DNA of 64,000 bases from Novosphingobium clariflavum (GTDB lineage Bacteria; Pseudomonadota; Alphaproteobacteria; Sphingomonadales; Sphingomonadaceae). The position numbers and the translations under genes were made by a program. The notes under the pieces were generated by a model. The model had not been told where the DNA came from. It was given only the letters and a program-made list of their open reading frames with translations, and did no database searches. Position 1 is the first letter of the stretch, and each line of letters opens with the position of its first letter. Shown here in pieces: positions 7,562 to 16,676 of the stretch. The DNA lies in assembly GCF_026420865.1 (NCBI RefSeq), contig NZ_JAPCWC010000010.1, positions 1-64,000 of the forward strand, given 5' to 3'.

Positions 7562-8431
7562 ATGGAAAACGGCAGTCTCGTCGCCGCGCGCTTCGTCAGT
7601 TATGCGCTGTTGCTGATGGCCGCGGGCCTGCCGTTCCACGCCCTGATCGCAGGGCCCCGGTCCGCAGCCGGGGCCCGCTTCGGCCAGCCCGCCCGCCTCG
7701 CCCTGGCAGGGCTCGCCGCCGGCGCGGCAGCGGCATCGCTGTGGTGGGCGATGGCCAATGTCGCGGCGATGGCGGCGATCCCGCTGGCCGAGCTCGACCG
7801 CGCGACATTCACCGCCGTGATCGGCGCCACACCGCTGGGCACGCTGCTCACCGTTCGCGCTGCGGCGCTCGCCCTGTTCGTGGCCGCCCTCGTCCTGCGC
7901 CCCGCCCCCGCGCTGCTGGCCCCCCCGGCCCTGGCCGCGCTCGCCAGCGCCGCCTGGGCGGGTCATGCCGGGGCCGGTGAAGCCCTTGGCGGCGACCTGC
8001 TGCGCGCGGGCGACGTCCTCCACCTGGCCGCCGCCGCGCTCTGGCTGGGGGCCATGCTGGCATTCCTGGCGGACATGCGCGGCGACGGGCAGGCAACCGG
8101 CGTGGTCCGCAGCCTTGCCGCCTTTGCCCGCACCGGCACGCTGGTCGTCGCCGTGCTGCTGGTGACCGGGCTGACCAACGCCTGGCTGATCAGCGGCGGC
8201 AGCTGGCCGTCGGGGTCCTGGCCCCGCCTGATCGCGCTGAAGATCGTGCTATTCGCGCTGATGCTGGGCCTGGCCGCGCGCAATCGCTGGATACTCGTGC
8301 CCGCACTCGAAGCGCGGATGCCCGGCGCCGCGCGGCGACTGGCGCGCTCGCTCGTGCTGGAGATGTCCTGCGGCCTTGCCGTCGTGCTGGTGGTGGCCGC
8401 GGCCGGACTGCTCGATCCCCACGGAGTCTGA
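7562..8431 (+). CDS. copD: Copper resistance protein CopD
   Basis: Polytopic inner-membrane protein of 289 residues from the CopD family, thought to move copper across the inner membrane in cooperation with CopC. Several hydrophobic segments alternate with short loops. The conserved CopD-domain part lies in the second half, around GDVLHLAAAALWLGAMLAF and the segment ending in LVTGLTNAW. It starts 4 bases after copC. Its end is separated by only 20 bases from a convergent gene, so the copCD operon seems to stop here. Confidence 0.88.
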   Translation: MENGSLVAARFVSYALLLMAAGLPFHALIAGPRSAAGARFGQPARLALAGLAAGAAAASLWWAMANVAAMAAIPLAELDRATFTAVIGATPLGTLLTVRAAALALFVAALVLRPAPALLAPPALAALASAAWAGHAGAGEALGGDLLRAGDVLHLAAAALWLGAMLAFLADMRGDGQATGVVRSLAAFARTGTLVVAVLLVTGLTNAWLISGGSWPSGSWPRLIALKIVLFALMLGLAARNRWILVPALEARMPGAARRLARSLVLEMSCGLAVVLVVAAAGLLDPHGV

Positions 8432-8451
8432 CGGCCGCGTACCGGCCGGCC

Positions 8452-9030
8452 TCAGGCCAGGCCGCTTTCCGCGCCGTGGTGCAGCAGCCCGCGCAGCGAC
8501 TCTCGGGCCCGGACGGTCAGCCGCTCGTCGAGCAGGGTCAGCAGCGAGAGCGCCTCGAGATGCAGGGTATGGCGCGCATTTTCCTGGAGATCACTGACCA
8601 GCCGGTGCAGTTCGCGCAGCGCCACCGCATCGGGATCGAGGCGCAGGAGGTTGCCCAGTTCCTTGGCGTCGAGCGCGTCGCGGATCTGCCGGCGCAGGAT
8701 CACCGCCAGGATCGAATCCTCGCAGGCCGCCGGGCTGCCGCCGAACAGCGTATGCAGCACATCGTCCGCCAGCCTGACACGCCGATCGAAGGCGGATTCC
8801 AGTTCATGCGCGATGAAAGTGCGTATTTCGCACGGCTTGCCGACGACAAAGTCGGCGACGATGACCGTAAGCGCCTCGCAGATCTTGCGTATCCGCGCAT
8901 GATCCACCACCAGATCGACGATGTCTTCGTCATCGATCATGTTCGACCGGACTGCCGAGCGCGACAGCCATTGAGGCATTGCCAGATGTTGCATGACACG
9001 GAGGCATAACGCCGCCCCGCGCATCCACAT
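8452..9030 (-). CDS. Hemerythrin-like (HHE-fold) protein, tentative
   Basis: Predicted all-helical cytoplasmic protein of up to 192 residues. Weak resemblance to hemerythrin-domain proteins is seen in DHARIRKICEAL, FIAHELESAFDRR and especially ARHTLHLEALSLLTLLDERLT, where His and acidic residues fall at places used for diiron ligands. Not all ligands can be assigned, so metal binding is uncertain. It is divergent from cyoA, with an FNR-type box between them, which suits an oxygen- or nitric-oxide-related role. No start has a clear ribosome site. The conserved part begins near the ATG at 8938-8940 (MIDDED), so the annotated N-terminus may be up to 30 residues too long. Confidence 0.45.
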   Translation of the reverse strand: MWMRGAALCLRVMQHLAMPQWLSRSAVRSNMIDDEDIVDLVVDHARIRKICEALTVIVADFVVGKPCEIRTFIAHELESAFDRRVRLADDVLHTLFGGSPAACEDSILAVILRRQIRDALDAKELGNLLRLDPDAVALRELHRLVSDLQENARHTLHLEALSLLTLLDERLTVRARESLRGLLHHGAESGLA

Positions 9031-9075
9031 TGACCGCCGTCAAATAACGGTTTCGCCTAGGAAAATCAGACCTCC

Positions 9076-9089
9076 TTGATCGAGATCAA
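9076..9089. promoter_or_regulatory. FNR/Anr-type binding site
   Basis: TTGAT-CGAG-ATCAA is a perfect match to the FNR/ANR/FnrL consensus TTGAT-N4-ATCAA. It lies between the divergent hemerythrin-like gene and cyoA, 35 bases before the cyoA start. The position suggests oxygen-responsive control of the quinol oxidase, of the divergent gene, or of both. Confidence 0.8.
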
Positions 9090-9124
9090 ACGATTGCAGC
9101 AGATTCGCGCCTAGCGCGTGGCGC

Positions 9125-10222
9125 ATGCAACCTCCAACCTCCAGACACCCTCGCCGGGCCTTGTGCCTATCGGTCGCTATGCTGCCCATGCTGCTGGGTG
9201 GCTGCGACATGGTCGTGATGAACCCAACAGGCGATATCGCCATGCAGCAGCGCAACCTCATCCTGTTGTCGCTGGGACTGATGCTGCTGATCATCATTCC
9301 GGTGATCGCACTGACCGTGGCCTTCGCCTGGAAATACCGTCGCGGTAATCCCAACAAGGACTACGATCCCGAGTTCCATCATTCCACTACCCTTGAACTG
9401 GTGATCTGGGCCTGCCCGCTCGCCATCATCACCATCCTGGGCGCCGTCACCTGGGCCTCCACCCACCAGCTCGATCCCTTCCGCCCGCTCGAACGCATCG
9501 CCCCGGGCAAGCCCATTCCCGCCGGTACCAAGCCGCTCAACGTCCAGGTCGTCGCCATGGACTGGAAGTGGCTGTTCATCTACCCCGACCTCGGCGTTGC
9601 CACGGTCAACGAACTCGCGCTGCCGGTCGACGTGCCGGTGCGCTTCTCGATCACGTCCACCGACCAGTTCAACACCTTCTCCGCGCCGACGCTGGCCGGC
9701 ATGATCTACGCGATGCCGACGATGCGTTCGGAGCTGAACGCCGTGCTCAACAAGACCGGCGACAGCTGGGGCTATTCGGGCAACTACACCGGCGCCGGTT
9801 ATTCCGACATGCGCTTCAAGCTGCGCGGCGTCACCAAGGCCGGGTTCGACAGCTGGATCGCCGAGGCCAAGGCCAAGGGCACCCCGCTCTCGACCGAGAC
9901 CTATGTGGCACTCACCAAGCCCACCACCAAGGCGCCGGTCGTGCGCTATTCCTCGGTCCAGCCCGGTCTGTTCGACCGCATCGTCAATGCCTGCGCCGAG
10001 CCCGGCAAGCCCTGCATGATCGACGTCATGCGGCGCGACATGCTGGCCGGCAAGATGCACATGGGCGAACGCCCGGCGACCTGCGACGACAAGGACGGCA
10101 AGCTGGCCCCCAAGGCGGCCCCAAAGGCGGCAAAGGCCGAACCCGCCGCAGCGCGTGATCCCAGGATCTCCGCAACCGACACCCTCCTCCTCCCCGGCGC
10201 CGTGCGCGCAGAGCGGGCCTGA
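9125..10222 (+). CDS. cyoA: Cytochrome bo3 ubiquinol oxidase subunit II
   Basis: Subunit II of the heme-copper quinol oxidase in the inner membrane, 365 residues. It has a lipoprotein signal (LLGGC, Cys27), two membrane helices and a periplasmic cupredoxin-like domain. As in quinol oxidases, the CuA ligands of cytochrome c oxidases are not visible. Motifs such as VVAMDWKWLFIYPDLGVATVN and the NTFSAPTLAGMIYAMPTM block are typical of CyoA. The C-terminal tail, about 60 residues with Lys/Ala/Pro repeats (APKAAPKAAKAEPAA), is longer than usual. It heads cyoABCD, followed 21 bases later by cyoB, and has an FNR-type box in its promoter. Confidence 0.95.
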   Translation: MQPPTSRHPRRALCLSVAMLPMLLGGCDMVVMNPTGDIAMQQRNLILLSLGLMLLIIIPVIALTVAFAWKYRRGNPNKDYDPEFHHSTTLELVIWACPLAIITILGAVTWASTHQLDPFRPLERIAPGKPIPAGTKPLNVQVVAMDWKWLFIYPDLGVATVNELALPVDVPVRFSITSTDQFNTFSAPTLAGMIYAMPTMRSELNAVLNKTGDSWGYSGNYTGAGYSDMRFKLRGVTKAGFDSWIAEAKAKGTPLSTETYVALTKPTTKAPVVRYSSVQPGLFDRIVNACAEPGKPCMIDVMRRDMLAGKMHMGERPATCDDKDGKLAPKAAPKAAKAEPAAARDPRISATDTLLLPGAVRAERA

Positions 10223-10243
10223 CCTCGCCCTATCGGAACCATC

Positions 10244-12241
10244 ATGACAGACACGTTAGCAAAAACCGTGTTCGGACGCCTGAGTTGGGAGTCCCTACCA
10301 TTTCACGAGCCGATATTGCTCGGCACCTTCATCGTCGTCGTCCTGCTCGGGCTTGGCGTGGTCGGGGCGGTCACCCGCTTCGGGCTGTGGGGCTATCTCT
10401 GGAAGGAGTGGTTCACCAGCGTCGATCACAAGAAGATCGGCATCATGTACATCATCCTGGGCATCATCATGCTGCTGCGCGGCTTTGCCGACGCGCTGAT
10501 GATGCGCCTGCAGCAGGCGATCGCCTTCGGCTCCAACCCCGGCTACCTGCCGCCTTCGCACTACGACCAGATCTTCACCGCGCACGGCACGATCATGATC
10601 TTCTTCGTGGCGATCCCGCTGGTGGTGGGCCTGATCAACTTCGTGATGCCGCTGCAGATCGGCGCGCGCGACGTGGCCTTCCCGTTCCTCAACAACCTCA
10701 GCTTCTGGCTGACGGTCTCGGGCGCGGTGCTGACCATGATCTCGCTGTTCGTCGGCGAGTTCGCCCGCACCGGCTGGCTGTCCTACGCGCCGCTGGCGGA
10801 ACTGGCCTATAGCCCGGACACCGGCGTCGACTACTACTTGTGGTCGCTGCAGATCGCGGGCGTGGGCACCACGCTGTCGGCGATCAACATGGTCGCCACC
10901 ATCGTCAAGATGCGTGCCCCCGGCATGACCATGATGAAGATGCCCGTCTTCACCTGGACGGCGCTGTGCTCCAACGTGCTCGCCATCGCCATCTTCCCCG
11001 CACTTACCGCCGCCTTCTTCCTGCTGATGCTCGACCGCTACGTCGGCACGCACTTCTTCACCAACGAACTCGGCGGCGCGCCGATGATGTACTGGAACAT
11101 GGTGTGGATCTGGGGTCACCCGGAAGTCTACGTCCTGATCCTGCCCGCTTTCGGCATCTATTCGGAAATCACCTCCACCTTCACGGGCAAGCGCCTGTTC
11201 GGCTACAACTCGATGGTCTACGCGACCGTCGTCATCACCATCCTGTCCTACCTCGTCTGGCTGCACCACTTCTTCACGATGGGTGCCGGTCCCTCGGTCA
11301 ACAGCTTCTTCGGCATCGCCACGATGGTGATCGCCATCCCCACCGGCGCCAAGGTCTTCAACTGGCTGTTCACCATGTACAAGGGTGACATCCGCTACGA
11401 CGTGCCGATGATGTGGGTGGTCGCCTTCATGATCACTTTCGTGGTCGGCGGCATGACCGGCGTGCTCCTCGCCATTCCGCCGGCGGACTTCGTGCTCCAC
11501 AACTCGCTGTTCCTGGTGGCCCACTTCCACAACACCATCATCGGCGGCGTCGTCTTCGGCCTCTTCGCCGGCATGGTCTACTGGTTCCCCAAGGCCTTCG
11601 GCTTCAAGCTCGACCCGTGGTGGGGCAAGGTCGGCTTCTGGGGCTGGGTGATCGGCTACTGGCTGGCCTGGACGCCGATCTACATCGTCGGCCTCATGGG
11701 CAACACGCGCCGCGTCAACCACTTCGACGATCCCAGCATCCAGCCCTACTTCATCGTGGCGCTGATCGGTGCCGTGGTCATCCTGATCGGCGTGCTGGGC
11801 TTCGTGATGAGCATCGTCATGGGCTTCGTGAAGCGCAAGCAGCTGGCCGATACCACGGGCGATCCGTGGAATGGCCGCACGCTCGAATGGTCGACCAGCT
11901 CGCCGCCGCCGGCCTACAACTTCGCGGTGACGCCGGTGGTCCACGACCTCGACGCCTGGCACGACATGAAGACGCGCGGCTATCGCCGTCCGGCTTCGGG
12001 CTTCAAGCCGATCCACATGCCCAAGAACACCGCGGCCGGGATCATCCTGGCGGGCCTGGCCACCGTGCTCGGCTTTGCGATGATCTGGTACATCTGGTGG
12101 CTCGCCGCGCTCGCCTTCGCAGGCCTGCTCGTCACCGCCATCGGCCACACCTTCAACTTCAAGCGCGACTACTACATCCCCCAGGATGAAGTCGCCCGAA
12201 CCGAAGCCAAGCGGCCGCTGCCGCTCGGCGCGGGAGCCTGA
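10244..12241 (+). CDS. cyoB: Cytochrome bo3 ubiquinol oxidase subunit I
   Basis: Catalytic subunit of the proton-pumping quinol oxidase, 665 residues, the usual length for CyoB with its extra terminal helices. Heme and copper ligands are in place: HGTIMIFF for the low-spin heme, WGHPEVY with the cross-linked His-Tyr pair at CuB, LHHFFTMG for the other CuB histidines, and HFHNTIIGG for the two heme ligands. It receives electrons from ubiquinol and reduces O2 to water. It ends 2 bases before the cyoC start, consistent with one transcript. Confidence 0.97.
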   Translation: MTDTLAKTVFGRLSWESLPFHEPILLGTFIVVVLLGLGVVGAVTRFGLWGYLWKEWFTSVDHKKIGIMYIILGIIMLLRGFADALMMRLQQAIAFGSNPGYLPPSHYDQIFTAHGTIMIFFVAIPLVVGLINFVMPLQIGARDVAFPFLNNLSFWLTVSGAVLTMISLFVGEFARTGWLSYAPLAELAYSPDTGVDYYLWSLQIAGVGTTLSAINMVATIVKMRAPGMTMMKMPVFTWTALCSNVLAIAIFPALTAAFFLLMLDRYVGTHFFTNELGGAPMMYWNMVWIWGHPEVYVLILPAFGIYSEITSTFTGKRLFGYNSMVYATVVITILSYLVWLHHFFTMGAGPSVNSFFGIATMVIAIPTGAKVFNWLFTMYKGDIRYDVPMMWVVAFMITFVVGGMTGVLLAIPPADFVLHNSLFLVAHFHNTIIGGVVFGLFAGMVYWFPKAFGFKLDPWWGKVGFWGWVIGYWLAWTPIYIVGLMGNTRRVNHFDDPSIQPYFIVALIGAVVILIGVLGFVMSIVMGFVKRKQLADTTGDPWNGRTLEWSTSSPPPAYNFAVTPVVHDLDAWHDMKTRGYRRPASGFKPIHMPKNTAAGIILAGLATVLGFAMIWYIWWLAALAFAGLLVTAIGHTFNFKRDYYIPQDEVARTEAKRPLPLGAGA

Positions 12242-12243
12242 CC

Positions 12244-12867
12244 ATGACGCAGCATGTGACGATCGCCCGCGAGGAGCCGGTAATCTGGCACCTCGCGGAG
12301 GAGGAACACCCCGCCAGCCCGACGGGACTGGGCTTCTGGATCTACCTGATGAGCGACGCGCTCATCTTCGCCTCGCTCTTCGCCATGTTCGGCGTGGTGA
12401 GCACCGCCTTTGCGGGCGGCCCCGGACCACGGCAGATCTTCGATCTGCCGCTGGTCGCGCTCAACACCGCGTTCCTGCTGGCCTCGTCGATCACCTTCGG
12501 CCAGGCGATCCCGCACATGGAAGCGGGCCGGGTAGGACCGACGCGGTTCTGGCTGGCGATCACCGGCCTGCTCGGCGCGGCCTTCGTGGGCGTGGAACTC
12601 TACGAGTTCTCGCATATGATCGCCGAAGGCGCCGGGCCGGACCGCAGCGCGTTCCTCTCCTCGTTCTTCGCGCTGGTGGGCACCCACGGGGCCCACGTCA
12701 CCGTCGGCCTGATCTGGATCGCCACGCTGCTGATCCAGCTGGGCTCGCAGGGCCTCAGCGAGGCGATGAAGCGCCGCGTGATGTGCCTGTCGATGTTCTG
12801 GCACTTCCTCGACATCATCTGGATCGGGGTCTTCACCTTCGTCTACCTGTATGGAGTGATCCGTTGA
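12244..12867 (+). CDS. cyoC: Cytochrome bo3 ubiquinol oxidase subunit III
   Basis: Five-helix membrane subunit III of the heme-copper oxidase, 207 residues. The family pattern is clear in GFWIYLMSDALIFASLFAMF near the N-terminus, GVELYEFSHMI, GTHGAHVTVGLIW and CLSMFWHFLDIIWIGVFTFVYLYG at the end. It has no catalytic metals and supports stability and proton uptake. Its stop codon overlaps the TTG start of cyoD, so the two are probably translationally coupled. Confidence 0.96.
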   Translation: MTQHVTIAREEPVIWHLAEEEHPASPTGLGFWIYLMSDALIFASLFAMFGVVSTAFAGGPGPRQIFDLPLVALNTAFLLASSITFGQAIPHMEAGRVGPTRFWLAITGLLGAAFVGVELYEFSHMIAEGAGPDRSAFLSSFFALVGTHGAHVTVGLIWIATLLIQLGSQGLSEAMKRRVMCLSMFWHFLDIIWIGVFTFVYLYGVIR

Positions 12868-13238
12868 GCACCTCCTCGCACCACGCCGTGGCCAGCCATT
12901 CCGCCAGCCACGGCAGCCGCGCCGCCTATCGCGCCGGCTCCATCCTCTCGATCGTGCTGACGGCGATCCCGTTTCTGCTGGTGATGACCAACGTGCTGCC
13001 CGACCGGGGCATCATCGCGCCGATGATCTTCGCGCTCGGGTTCATCCAGATCGTCGTCCACGTGCTCTGCTTCCTCCACCTCGACACCCGTTCGGAAGGT
13101 GGCTGGACGCTGCTGGCGTTCCTGTTCACGACGATCATCGTCGTGCTGACGATCGCCGGTTCGATCTGGGTCATGTACCACCTCAACGCCAACATGATGC
13201 CGATGCCGGGCGGTCCGATGGACGGCTCGGTGCACTGA
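12864..13238 (+). CDS. cyoD: Cytochrome bo3 ubiquinol oxidase subunit IV
   Basis: Small membrane subunit IV, 124 residues with three hydrophobic helices. The segment GFIQIVVHVLCFLHLDTRSEGGW is the characteristic CyoD signature. There is no suitable in-frame ATG near the N-terminus. I chose the TTG at 12864-12866, which overlaps the cyoC stop (TTGA) and has GGAG about 7 bases upstream. An ATG-only gene finder would miss or shorten this gene. It ends 7 bases before the SURF1-like gene. No heme O synthase (cyoE) follows, so that gene must lie elsewhere. Confidence 0.92.
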   Translation: MSTSSHHAVASHSASHGSRAAYRAGSILSIVLTAIPFLLVMTNVLPDRGIIAPMIFALGFIQIVVHVLCFLHLDTRSEGGWTLLAFLFTTIIVVLTIAGSIWVMYHLNANMMPMPGGPMDGSVH

Positions 13239-13245
13239 GGCAGCC

Positions 13246-13977
13246 ATGCAGCGAACATCGAACGCCAAGCGGATCGTGATGCTGGCCATTTCCCTGTTCG
13301 CTGCCGCTGCCTTTGCGGCGCTCGGGGTCTGGCAGCTCGAGCGCCGCGTCTGGAAGCTGGCCCTGATCGAGGCGGTCGATACCCGCATCCACGCAGAGCC
13401 GGCCCCGCCGCCGCCGCCCTCCGCGTGGGGCGGCGTCTCGGCGGCAAAGGACCAGTACCGCCGCGTCGTGGCCAGCGGCCATTTCCTCAACGCCCGCGAG
13501 ACGCTGGTCCACACCGCCACGGACATGGGCCCCGGCTACTGGGTGATGACCCCGCTGGAACAGGCCGACGGCACCCTCATCCTCGTCAATCGCGGCTTCG
13601 TGCCCGAACGCCTGGCCCCGCGCAGCGCCCGCCCGCAAAGCCTGCCCACCGGCACCGTCCGGGTCACCGGCCTGCTGCGCATGAGCGAGCCGGAAGGCCG
13701 TTTCCTGCGCGCCAACCGGCCGGAGCAGGAGCGCTGGTACTCGCGCGACGTTGCCGCCATCGCCCGGGCGCGCGGGCTCTCCGCCATGGCCCCCTATTTC
13801 ATCGACGCCGATGCGCTCGCAGCCAGCCCCTGGCCGCGCGGCGGGCTCACCATCGTCGCCTTCCCCAACAACCACCTGACTTACGCCGCCACCTGGTTCG
13901 GCCTTTGCCTGCTGAGCCTGTTCGGTTTCGCGATGTTCTGGCGGCAGGGCACCGACACCCGGACCGCAGACGCCTGA
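13246..13977 (+). CDS. SURF1 family protein
   Basis: Inner-membrane assembly factor of the SURF1/Shy1 family, 243 residues, which helps insert heme a/o into oxidase subunit I. There is one membrane helix near each end (about 9-27 and near 215-232) with a periplasmic domain between. Family motifs include LGVWQLERRVWK, QYRRVVASGHF, GYWVMTPLEQADGTLILVNRGFVP and the C-terminal FPNNHLTYAATWFGL. Its place right behind cyoD suggests it serves this quinol oxidase. Confidence 0.92.
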   Translation: MQRTSNAKRIVMLAISLFAAAAFAALGVWQLERRVWKLALIEAVDTRIHAEPAPPPPPSAWGGVSAAKDQYRRVVASGHFLNARETLVHTATDMGPGYWVMTPLEQADGTLILVNRGFVPERLAPRSARPQSLPTGTVRVTGLLRMSEPEGRFLRANRPEQERWYSRDVAAIARARGLSAMAPYFIDADALAASPWPRGGLTIVAFPNNHLTYAATWFGLCLLSLFGFAMFWRQGTDTRTADA

Positions 13978-14015
13978 CGCGGCGCCCGCCGCCGTCCATT
14001 CATCCCGGAGAGGCC

Positions 14016-14225
14016 ATGATGCACAACCGACTGCGAGAACTGCGCAGCCAGCACGGCCTGACCCAGGCCGCGCTGGCCAGCCAGGTCGGCGCCTCGCGCC
14101 AGACCATCAACCTCATCGAGAACGCCCGGCACGATCCCTCGCTGTCCCTCGCCTTCGCGATCGCCCGCCTGTTCGGCCTGCCGATCGAGACGATCTTTTT
14201 CGACGGCACGCCAAGCCCCGGCTGA
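14016..14225 (+). CDS. Small XRE-type helix-turn-helix regulator
   Basis: A 69-residue protein that is almost entirely one XRE/Cro-type DNA-binding domain. The helix-turn-helix is at LTQAALASQVGASRQTINLIE, followed by NPS-like HDPSLSLAFAIARLFGLPIE. It resembles the short YozG/XRE regulators that often sit beside a membrane protein gene. The ATG at 14016 has GGAGAGG just upstream. It lies 38 bases after the SURF1 gene and may be co-transcribed, but its target is unknown. A palindromic repeat follows immediately at its stop codon. Confidence 0.85.
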   Translation: MMHNRLRELRSQHGLTQAALASQVGASRQTINLIENARHDPSLSLAFAIARLFGLPIETIFFDGTPSPG

Positions 14226-14227
14226 TA

Positions 14228-14291
14228 CCAAGCTGCCGTGATGCTGACGCATCAGCAGCTTGGAACGCTCAGGCGCCGCGCGGGCTTGACC
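14228..14291. repeat. REP-like palindromic repeat (copy 1)
   Basis: CCAAGCTGC ... GCAGCTTGG arms enclose TGATGC-TGAC-GCATCA, giving an almost perfect 36-base hairpin at 14228-14263. It is followed by a conserved flank to about 14291. A near-identical copy occurs at 63762-63821. It lies right after the stop of the XRE gene. Confidence 0.8.
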
Positions 14292-14362
14292 GACTTGCCG
14301 AAGCATGCCGGGTGGATCATAGCAGGCCGCACTCCCCCCTTCTGCGCAGGAAAGCACTTCCG

Positions 14363-14995
14363 ATGGATGACGGCCGCTGGCATTTCTACGAGCCCGAGCA
14401 CGGCCACGGGCTCGCCCACGATCCCTTCAACGCGATCATCGGCCCGCGGCCGATCGGCTGGATCTCGTCGCTCTCGGCCGACGGCGTGCCCAACCTTGCC
14501 CCCTACAGCTTCTTCAACGCCTTCAACTATCGCCCGCCGATCATCGGTTTCGCCTCGATCGGCTGGAAGGACACGGTCGCCAACATCGCCGCGACCGGCT
14601 CATTCGCTTGGAACCTCGCCACGCGCACGCTGGCCGAGCCGATGAACCGCAGTTGCGCGCCCCTGCCGCCCGAGCGCGACGAATTCGCCTTCGCCGACCT
14701 GACCAGCGCGCCCAGCCGGCTGATCGCCGCCCCGCGCGTCGCCGAAAGCCCGGTCTCGTTCGAATGCATGCTGACGCAGATGATCCAGTTGGAAGGCCGG
14801 GACGGCACGAAGGCCGAGACCTGGCTGGTGCTCGGCGAAGTGGTGGGCGTGCACATCGACCGCGCGCTGCTGGAGGACGGCGTCTACCAGACCGCCCGCG
14901 CCGAGCCGATCCTGCGCGCCGGCGGCCCCACCAGCTATTTCGCGATCAGCCCCGAGAACGAATTCCACATGACGCGTCCAACCGCGACCGCCTGA
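14363..14995 (+). CDS. Flavin reductase-like FMN-binding protein
   Basis: Cytoplasmic protein of 210 residues in the flavin reductase/DIM6-NTAB family, with the split-barrel FMN-binding fold. Recognisable blocks are PRPIGWISSLSADGVPNLAPYSFFNAFNYRPP near the N-terminus, the DTVANI and EFAWNLA-type segment, and GEVVGVHID towards the end. Members reduce free flavin or act as monooxygenase partners, but the substrate cannot be told here. I chose the ATG at 14363, preceded by AGGAAAG, over an in-frame ATG 17 codons earlier that would overlap the repeat region. It is convergent with the aldehyde dehydrogenase gene, with a hairpin between them. Confidence 0.85.
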   Translation: MDDGRWHFYEPEHGHGLAHDPFNAIIGPRPIGWISSLSADGVPNLAPYSFFNAFNYRPPIIGFASIGWKDTVANIAATGSFAWNLATRTLAEPMNRSCAPLPPERDEFAFADLTSAPSRLIAAPRVAESPVSFECMLTQMIQLEGRDGTKAETWLVLGEVVGVHIDRALLEDGVYQTARAEPILRAGGPTSYFAISPENEFHMTRPTATA

Positions 14996-15000
14996 AAAGG

Positions 15001-15029
15001 CCCGCGCCGCCCACCGGGGGCAGCGCGGG
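15001..15029. terminator. Hairpin between convergent genes
   Basis: CCCGCGC (15001-15007) pairs with GCGCGGG (15023-15029), with CGCCC/GGGC continuing inside. It lies between two convergent genes but lacks a T-run, so termination is only suggested. Confidence 0.4.
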
Positions 15030-15071
15030 GACTGGGCGGGGATTGGGCGGGGACTGGCCCCGATCAGCCGA

Positions 15072-16511
15072 TCAGACGTTGGCGACGGCCACCGCCCGCG
15101 TGTTGAGGTAGTTGTCGAGCGCTTCCGGCCCGCCCTCGGTGCCGTAGCCCGAATCCTTGATCCCGCCGAACGGCAGTTCGGCCGAGGACGCAGCCGGCAT
15201 GTTGACCCACAGCATGCCCACTTCCACGCGCCGCGTCAGCAGGTCGGCATGGACGAGCGAACGGGTGAAGGCATAACCGGCCAGCCCGAAGGACAGGCGG
15301 TTGGCCTCGGCGATCGCTTCCTCCAGCCTGTCGAAACCGCGAATGCCCGCGACCGGGCCGAACGGCTCGTCGTTGAACAGCCGCGCGTCGAGCGGCACGT
15401 CGGACAGCACGGTCGGCTGCCAGAAGTTGCCGGTCTCGCCGATCCGCGCACCGCCGGCCAGCACCCGCGCGCCGCGCGCGACGGCATCCTGCTGGAACTC
15501 GGCCATGGCGGCGAGACGGCGCTCGTTGGCGAGCGGGCCCATCTGCGTGCCCTCGTCGAGGCCGTCGCCCACGACGATGCCCCGCGCGACTTCGGCCATG
15601 GCTTCGGCGAACTGCTCCTTCACGCTGTTGTGCACCAGGAAACGCGTCGGCGAGATGCAGACCTGCCCGGCATTGCGGAACTTGGCGCGACCGGCGGTGC
15701 GCACGGCCAGGTCGACATCGGCATCCTCGCAGACGATCACCGGGGCATGACCGCCCAGTTCCATCGAGACCCGCTTCATGTGCCTGCCCGCCTGACCGGC
15801 CAGCAGCTTGCCGACAGGGGTAGAGCCGGTGAAGGTGATCTTGCGGATCACCGGGCTGGCGATCAGGTACTCGGAAATCTCGGCGGGATCGCCGTAGACC
15901 AGGTTGAGCACGCCTTCGGGCAGACCCGCCTCCTCGAACGCGCGGATCAGCGCGGCCGGGCTGGCGGGGGTTTCCTCCGGCGCCTTGACGATCATCGAAC
16001 AGCCCGCGGCAAGCCCGGCGCCGATCTTGCGCACCACCTGGTTGATCGGGAAGTTCCACGGCGTGAAGGCCGCGACCGGGCCGACGGGATCCTTGATGAC
16101 CATCTGGCGTACGGTGATGTCGCTGCGATGCGGGACCAGACGGCCGTAGACGCGGAAGCCCTCTTCGGCGAACCATTCGATGATGTCCGCCGCCGCCATG
16201 GCCTCGCTGCGCGCCTCGATCCGCGGCTTGCCCTGTTCCTGGGTCATCACCGCGGCAATCGCGTCGGCACGCTCGCGCATCAGCGCAGCCGCCTTGCGCA
16301 GGATCACGCTGCGCTGGGCGGGCGTATAGTCGCGCCAGACCTCGAAGCCGCGCGCCGCCGCGTCCAGCGCCAGGTCGAGATCGGCACGTCCGGCATGGGC
16401 GACCCGGCCGATCTCCTGCCCGGTGGCCGGATTCCGCACCGCCAGCGTCCGGCCATCGGCGGCATCGCGCCAGGCACCGTTGATGAAGAGCTGGGTATCC
16501 GGATAGGCCAT
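15072..16511 (-). CDS. gabD: NAD(P)-dependent succinate-semialdehyde dehydrogenase
   Basis: Aldehyde dehydrogenase superfamily enzyme of 479 residues, closest in pattern to succinate-semialdehyde dehydrogenases, which oxidise succinic semialdehyde to succinate in GABA-type catabolism. The catalytic Glu is in MELGGHAPV and the catalytic Cys in [12 protein letters not shown]. The cofactor region includes [10 protein letters not shown] and [26 protein letters not shown] near the C-terminus is typical. The ATG at 16509-16511 has AAGGAG about 8 bases upstream, and longer in-frame starts lack this. Exact substrate is not proven by sequence, and other semialdehydes are possible. Confidence 0.88.
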   Translation of the reverse strand: MAYPDTQLFINGAWRDAADGRTLAVRNPATGQEIGRVAHAGRADLDLALDAAARGFEVWRDYTPAQRSVILRKAAALMRERADAIAAVMTQEQGKPRIEARSEAMAAADIIEWFAEEGFRVYGRLVPHRSDITVRQMVIKDPVGPVAAFTPWNFPINQVVRKIGAGLAAGCSMIVKAPEETPASPAALIRAFEEAGLPEGVLNLVYGDPAEISEYLIASPVIRKITFTGSTPVGKLLAGQAGRHMKRVSMELGGHAPVIVCEDADVDLAVRTAGRAKFRNAGQVCISPTRFLVHNSVKEQFAEAMAEVARGIVVGDGLDEGTQMGPLANERRLAAMAEFQQDAVARGARVLAGGARIGETGNFWQPTVLSDVPLDARLFNDEPFGPVAGIRGFDRLEEAIAEANRLSFGLAGYAFTRSLVHADLLTRRVEVGMLWVNMPAASSAELPFGGIKDSGYGTEGGPEALDNYLNTRAVAVANV

Positions 16512-16676
16512 TCGTGAACTCCTTTGCACGCGGCCGGCGCCCTGTTCCGGCGCCGGCAAGCGGGCGCCCCATATCGGGGGCCACGCCGCGCCCTGCAACC
16601 CGTGCGCCATGCTTTTTGCCGGTGCGACGAATGCGCCCGGACGTGCGAAATTTTCACGGCGCCGCGGCGCCCCGCA

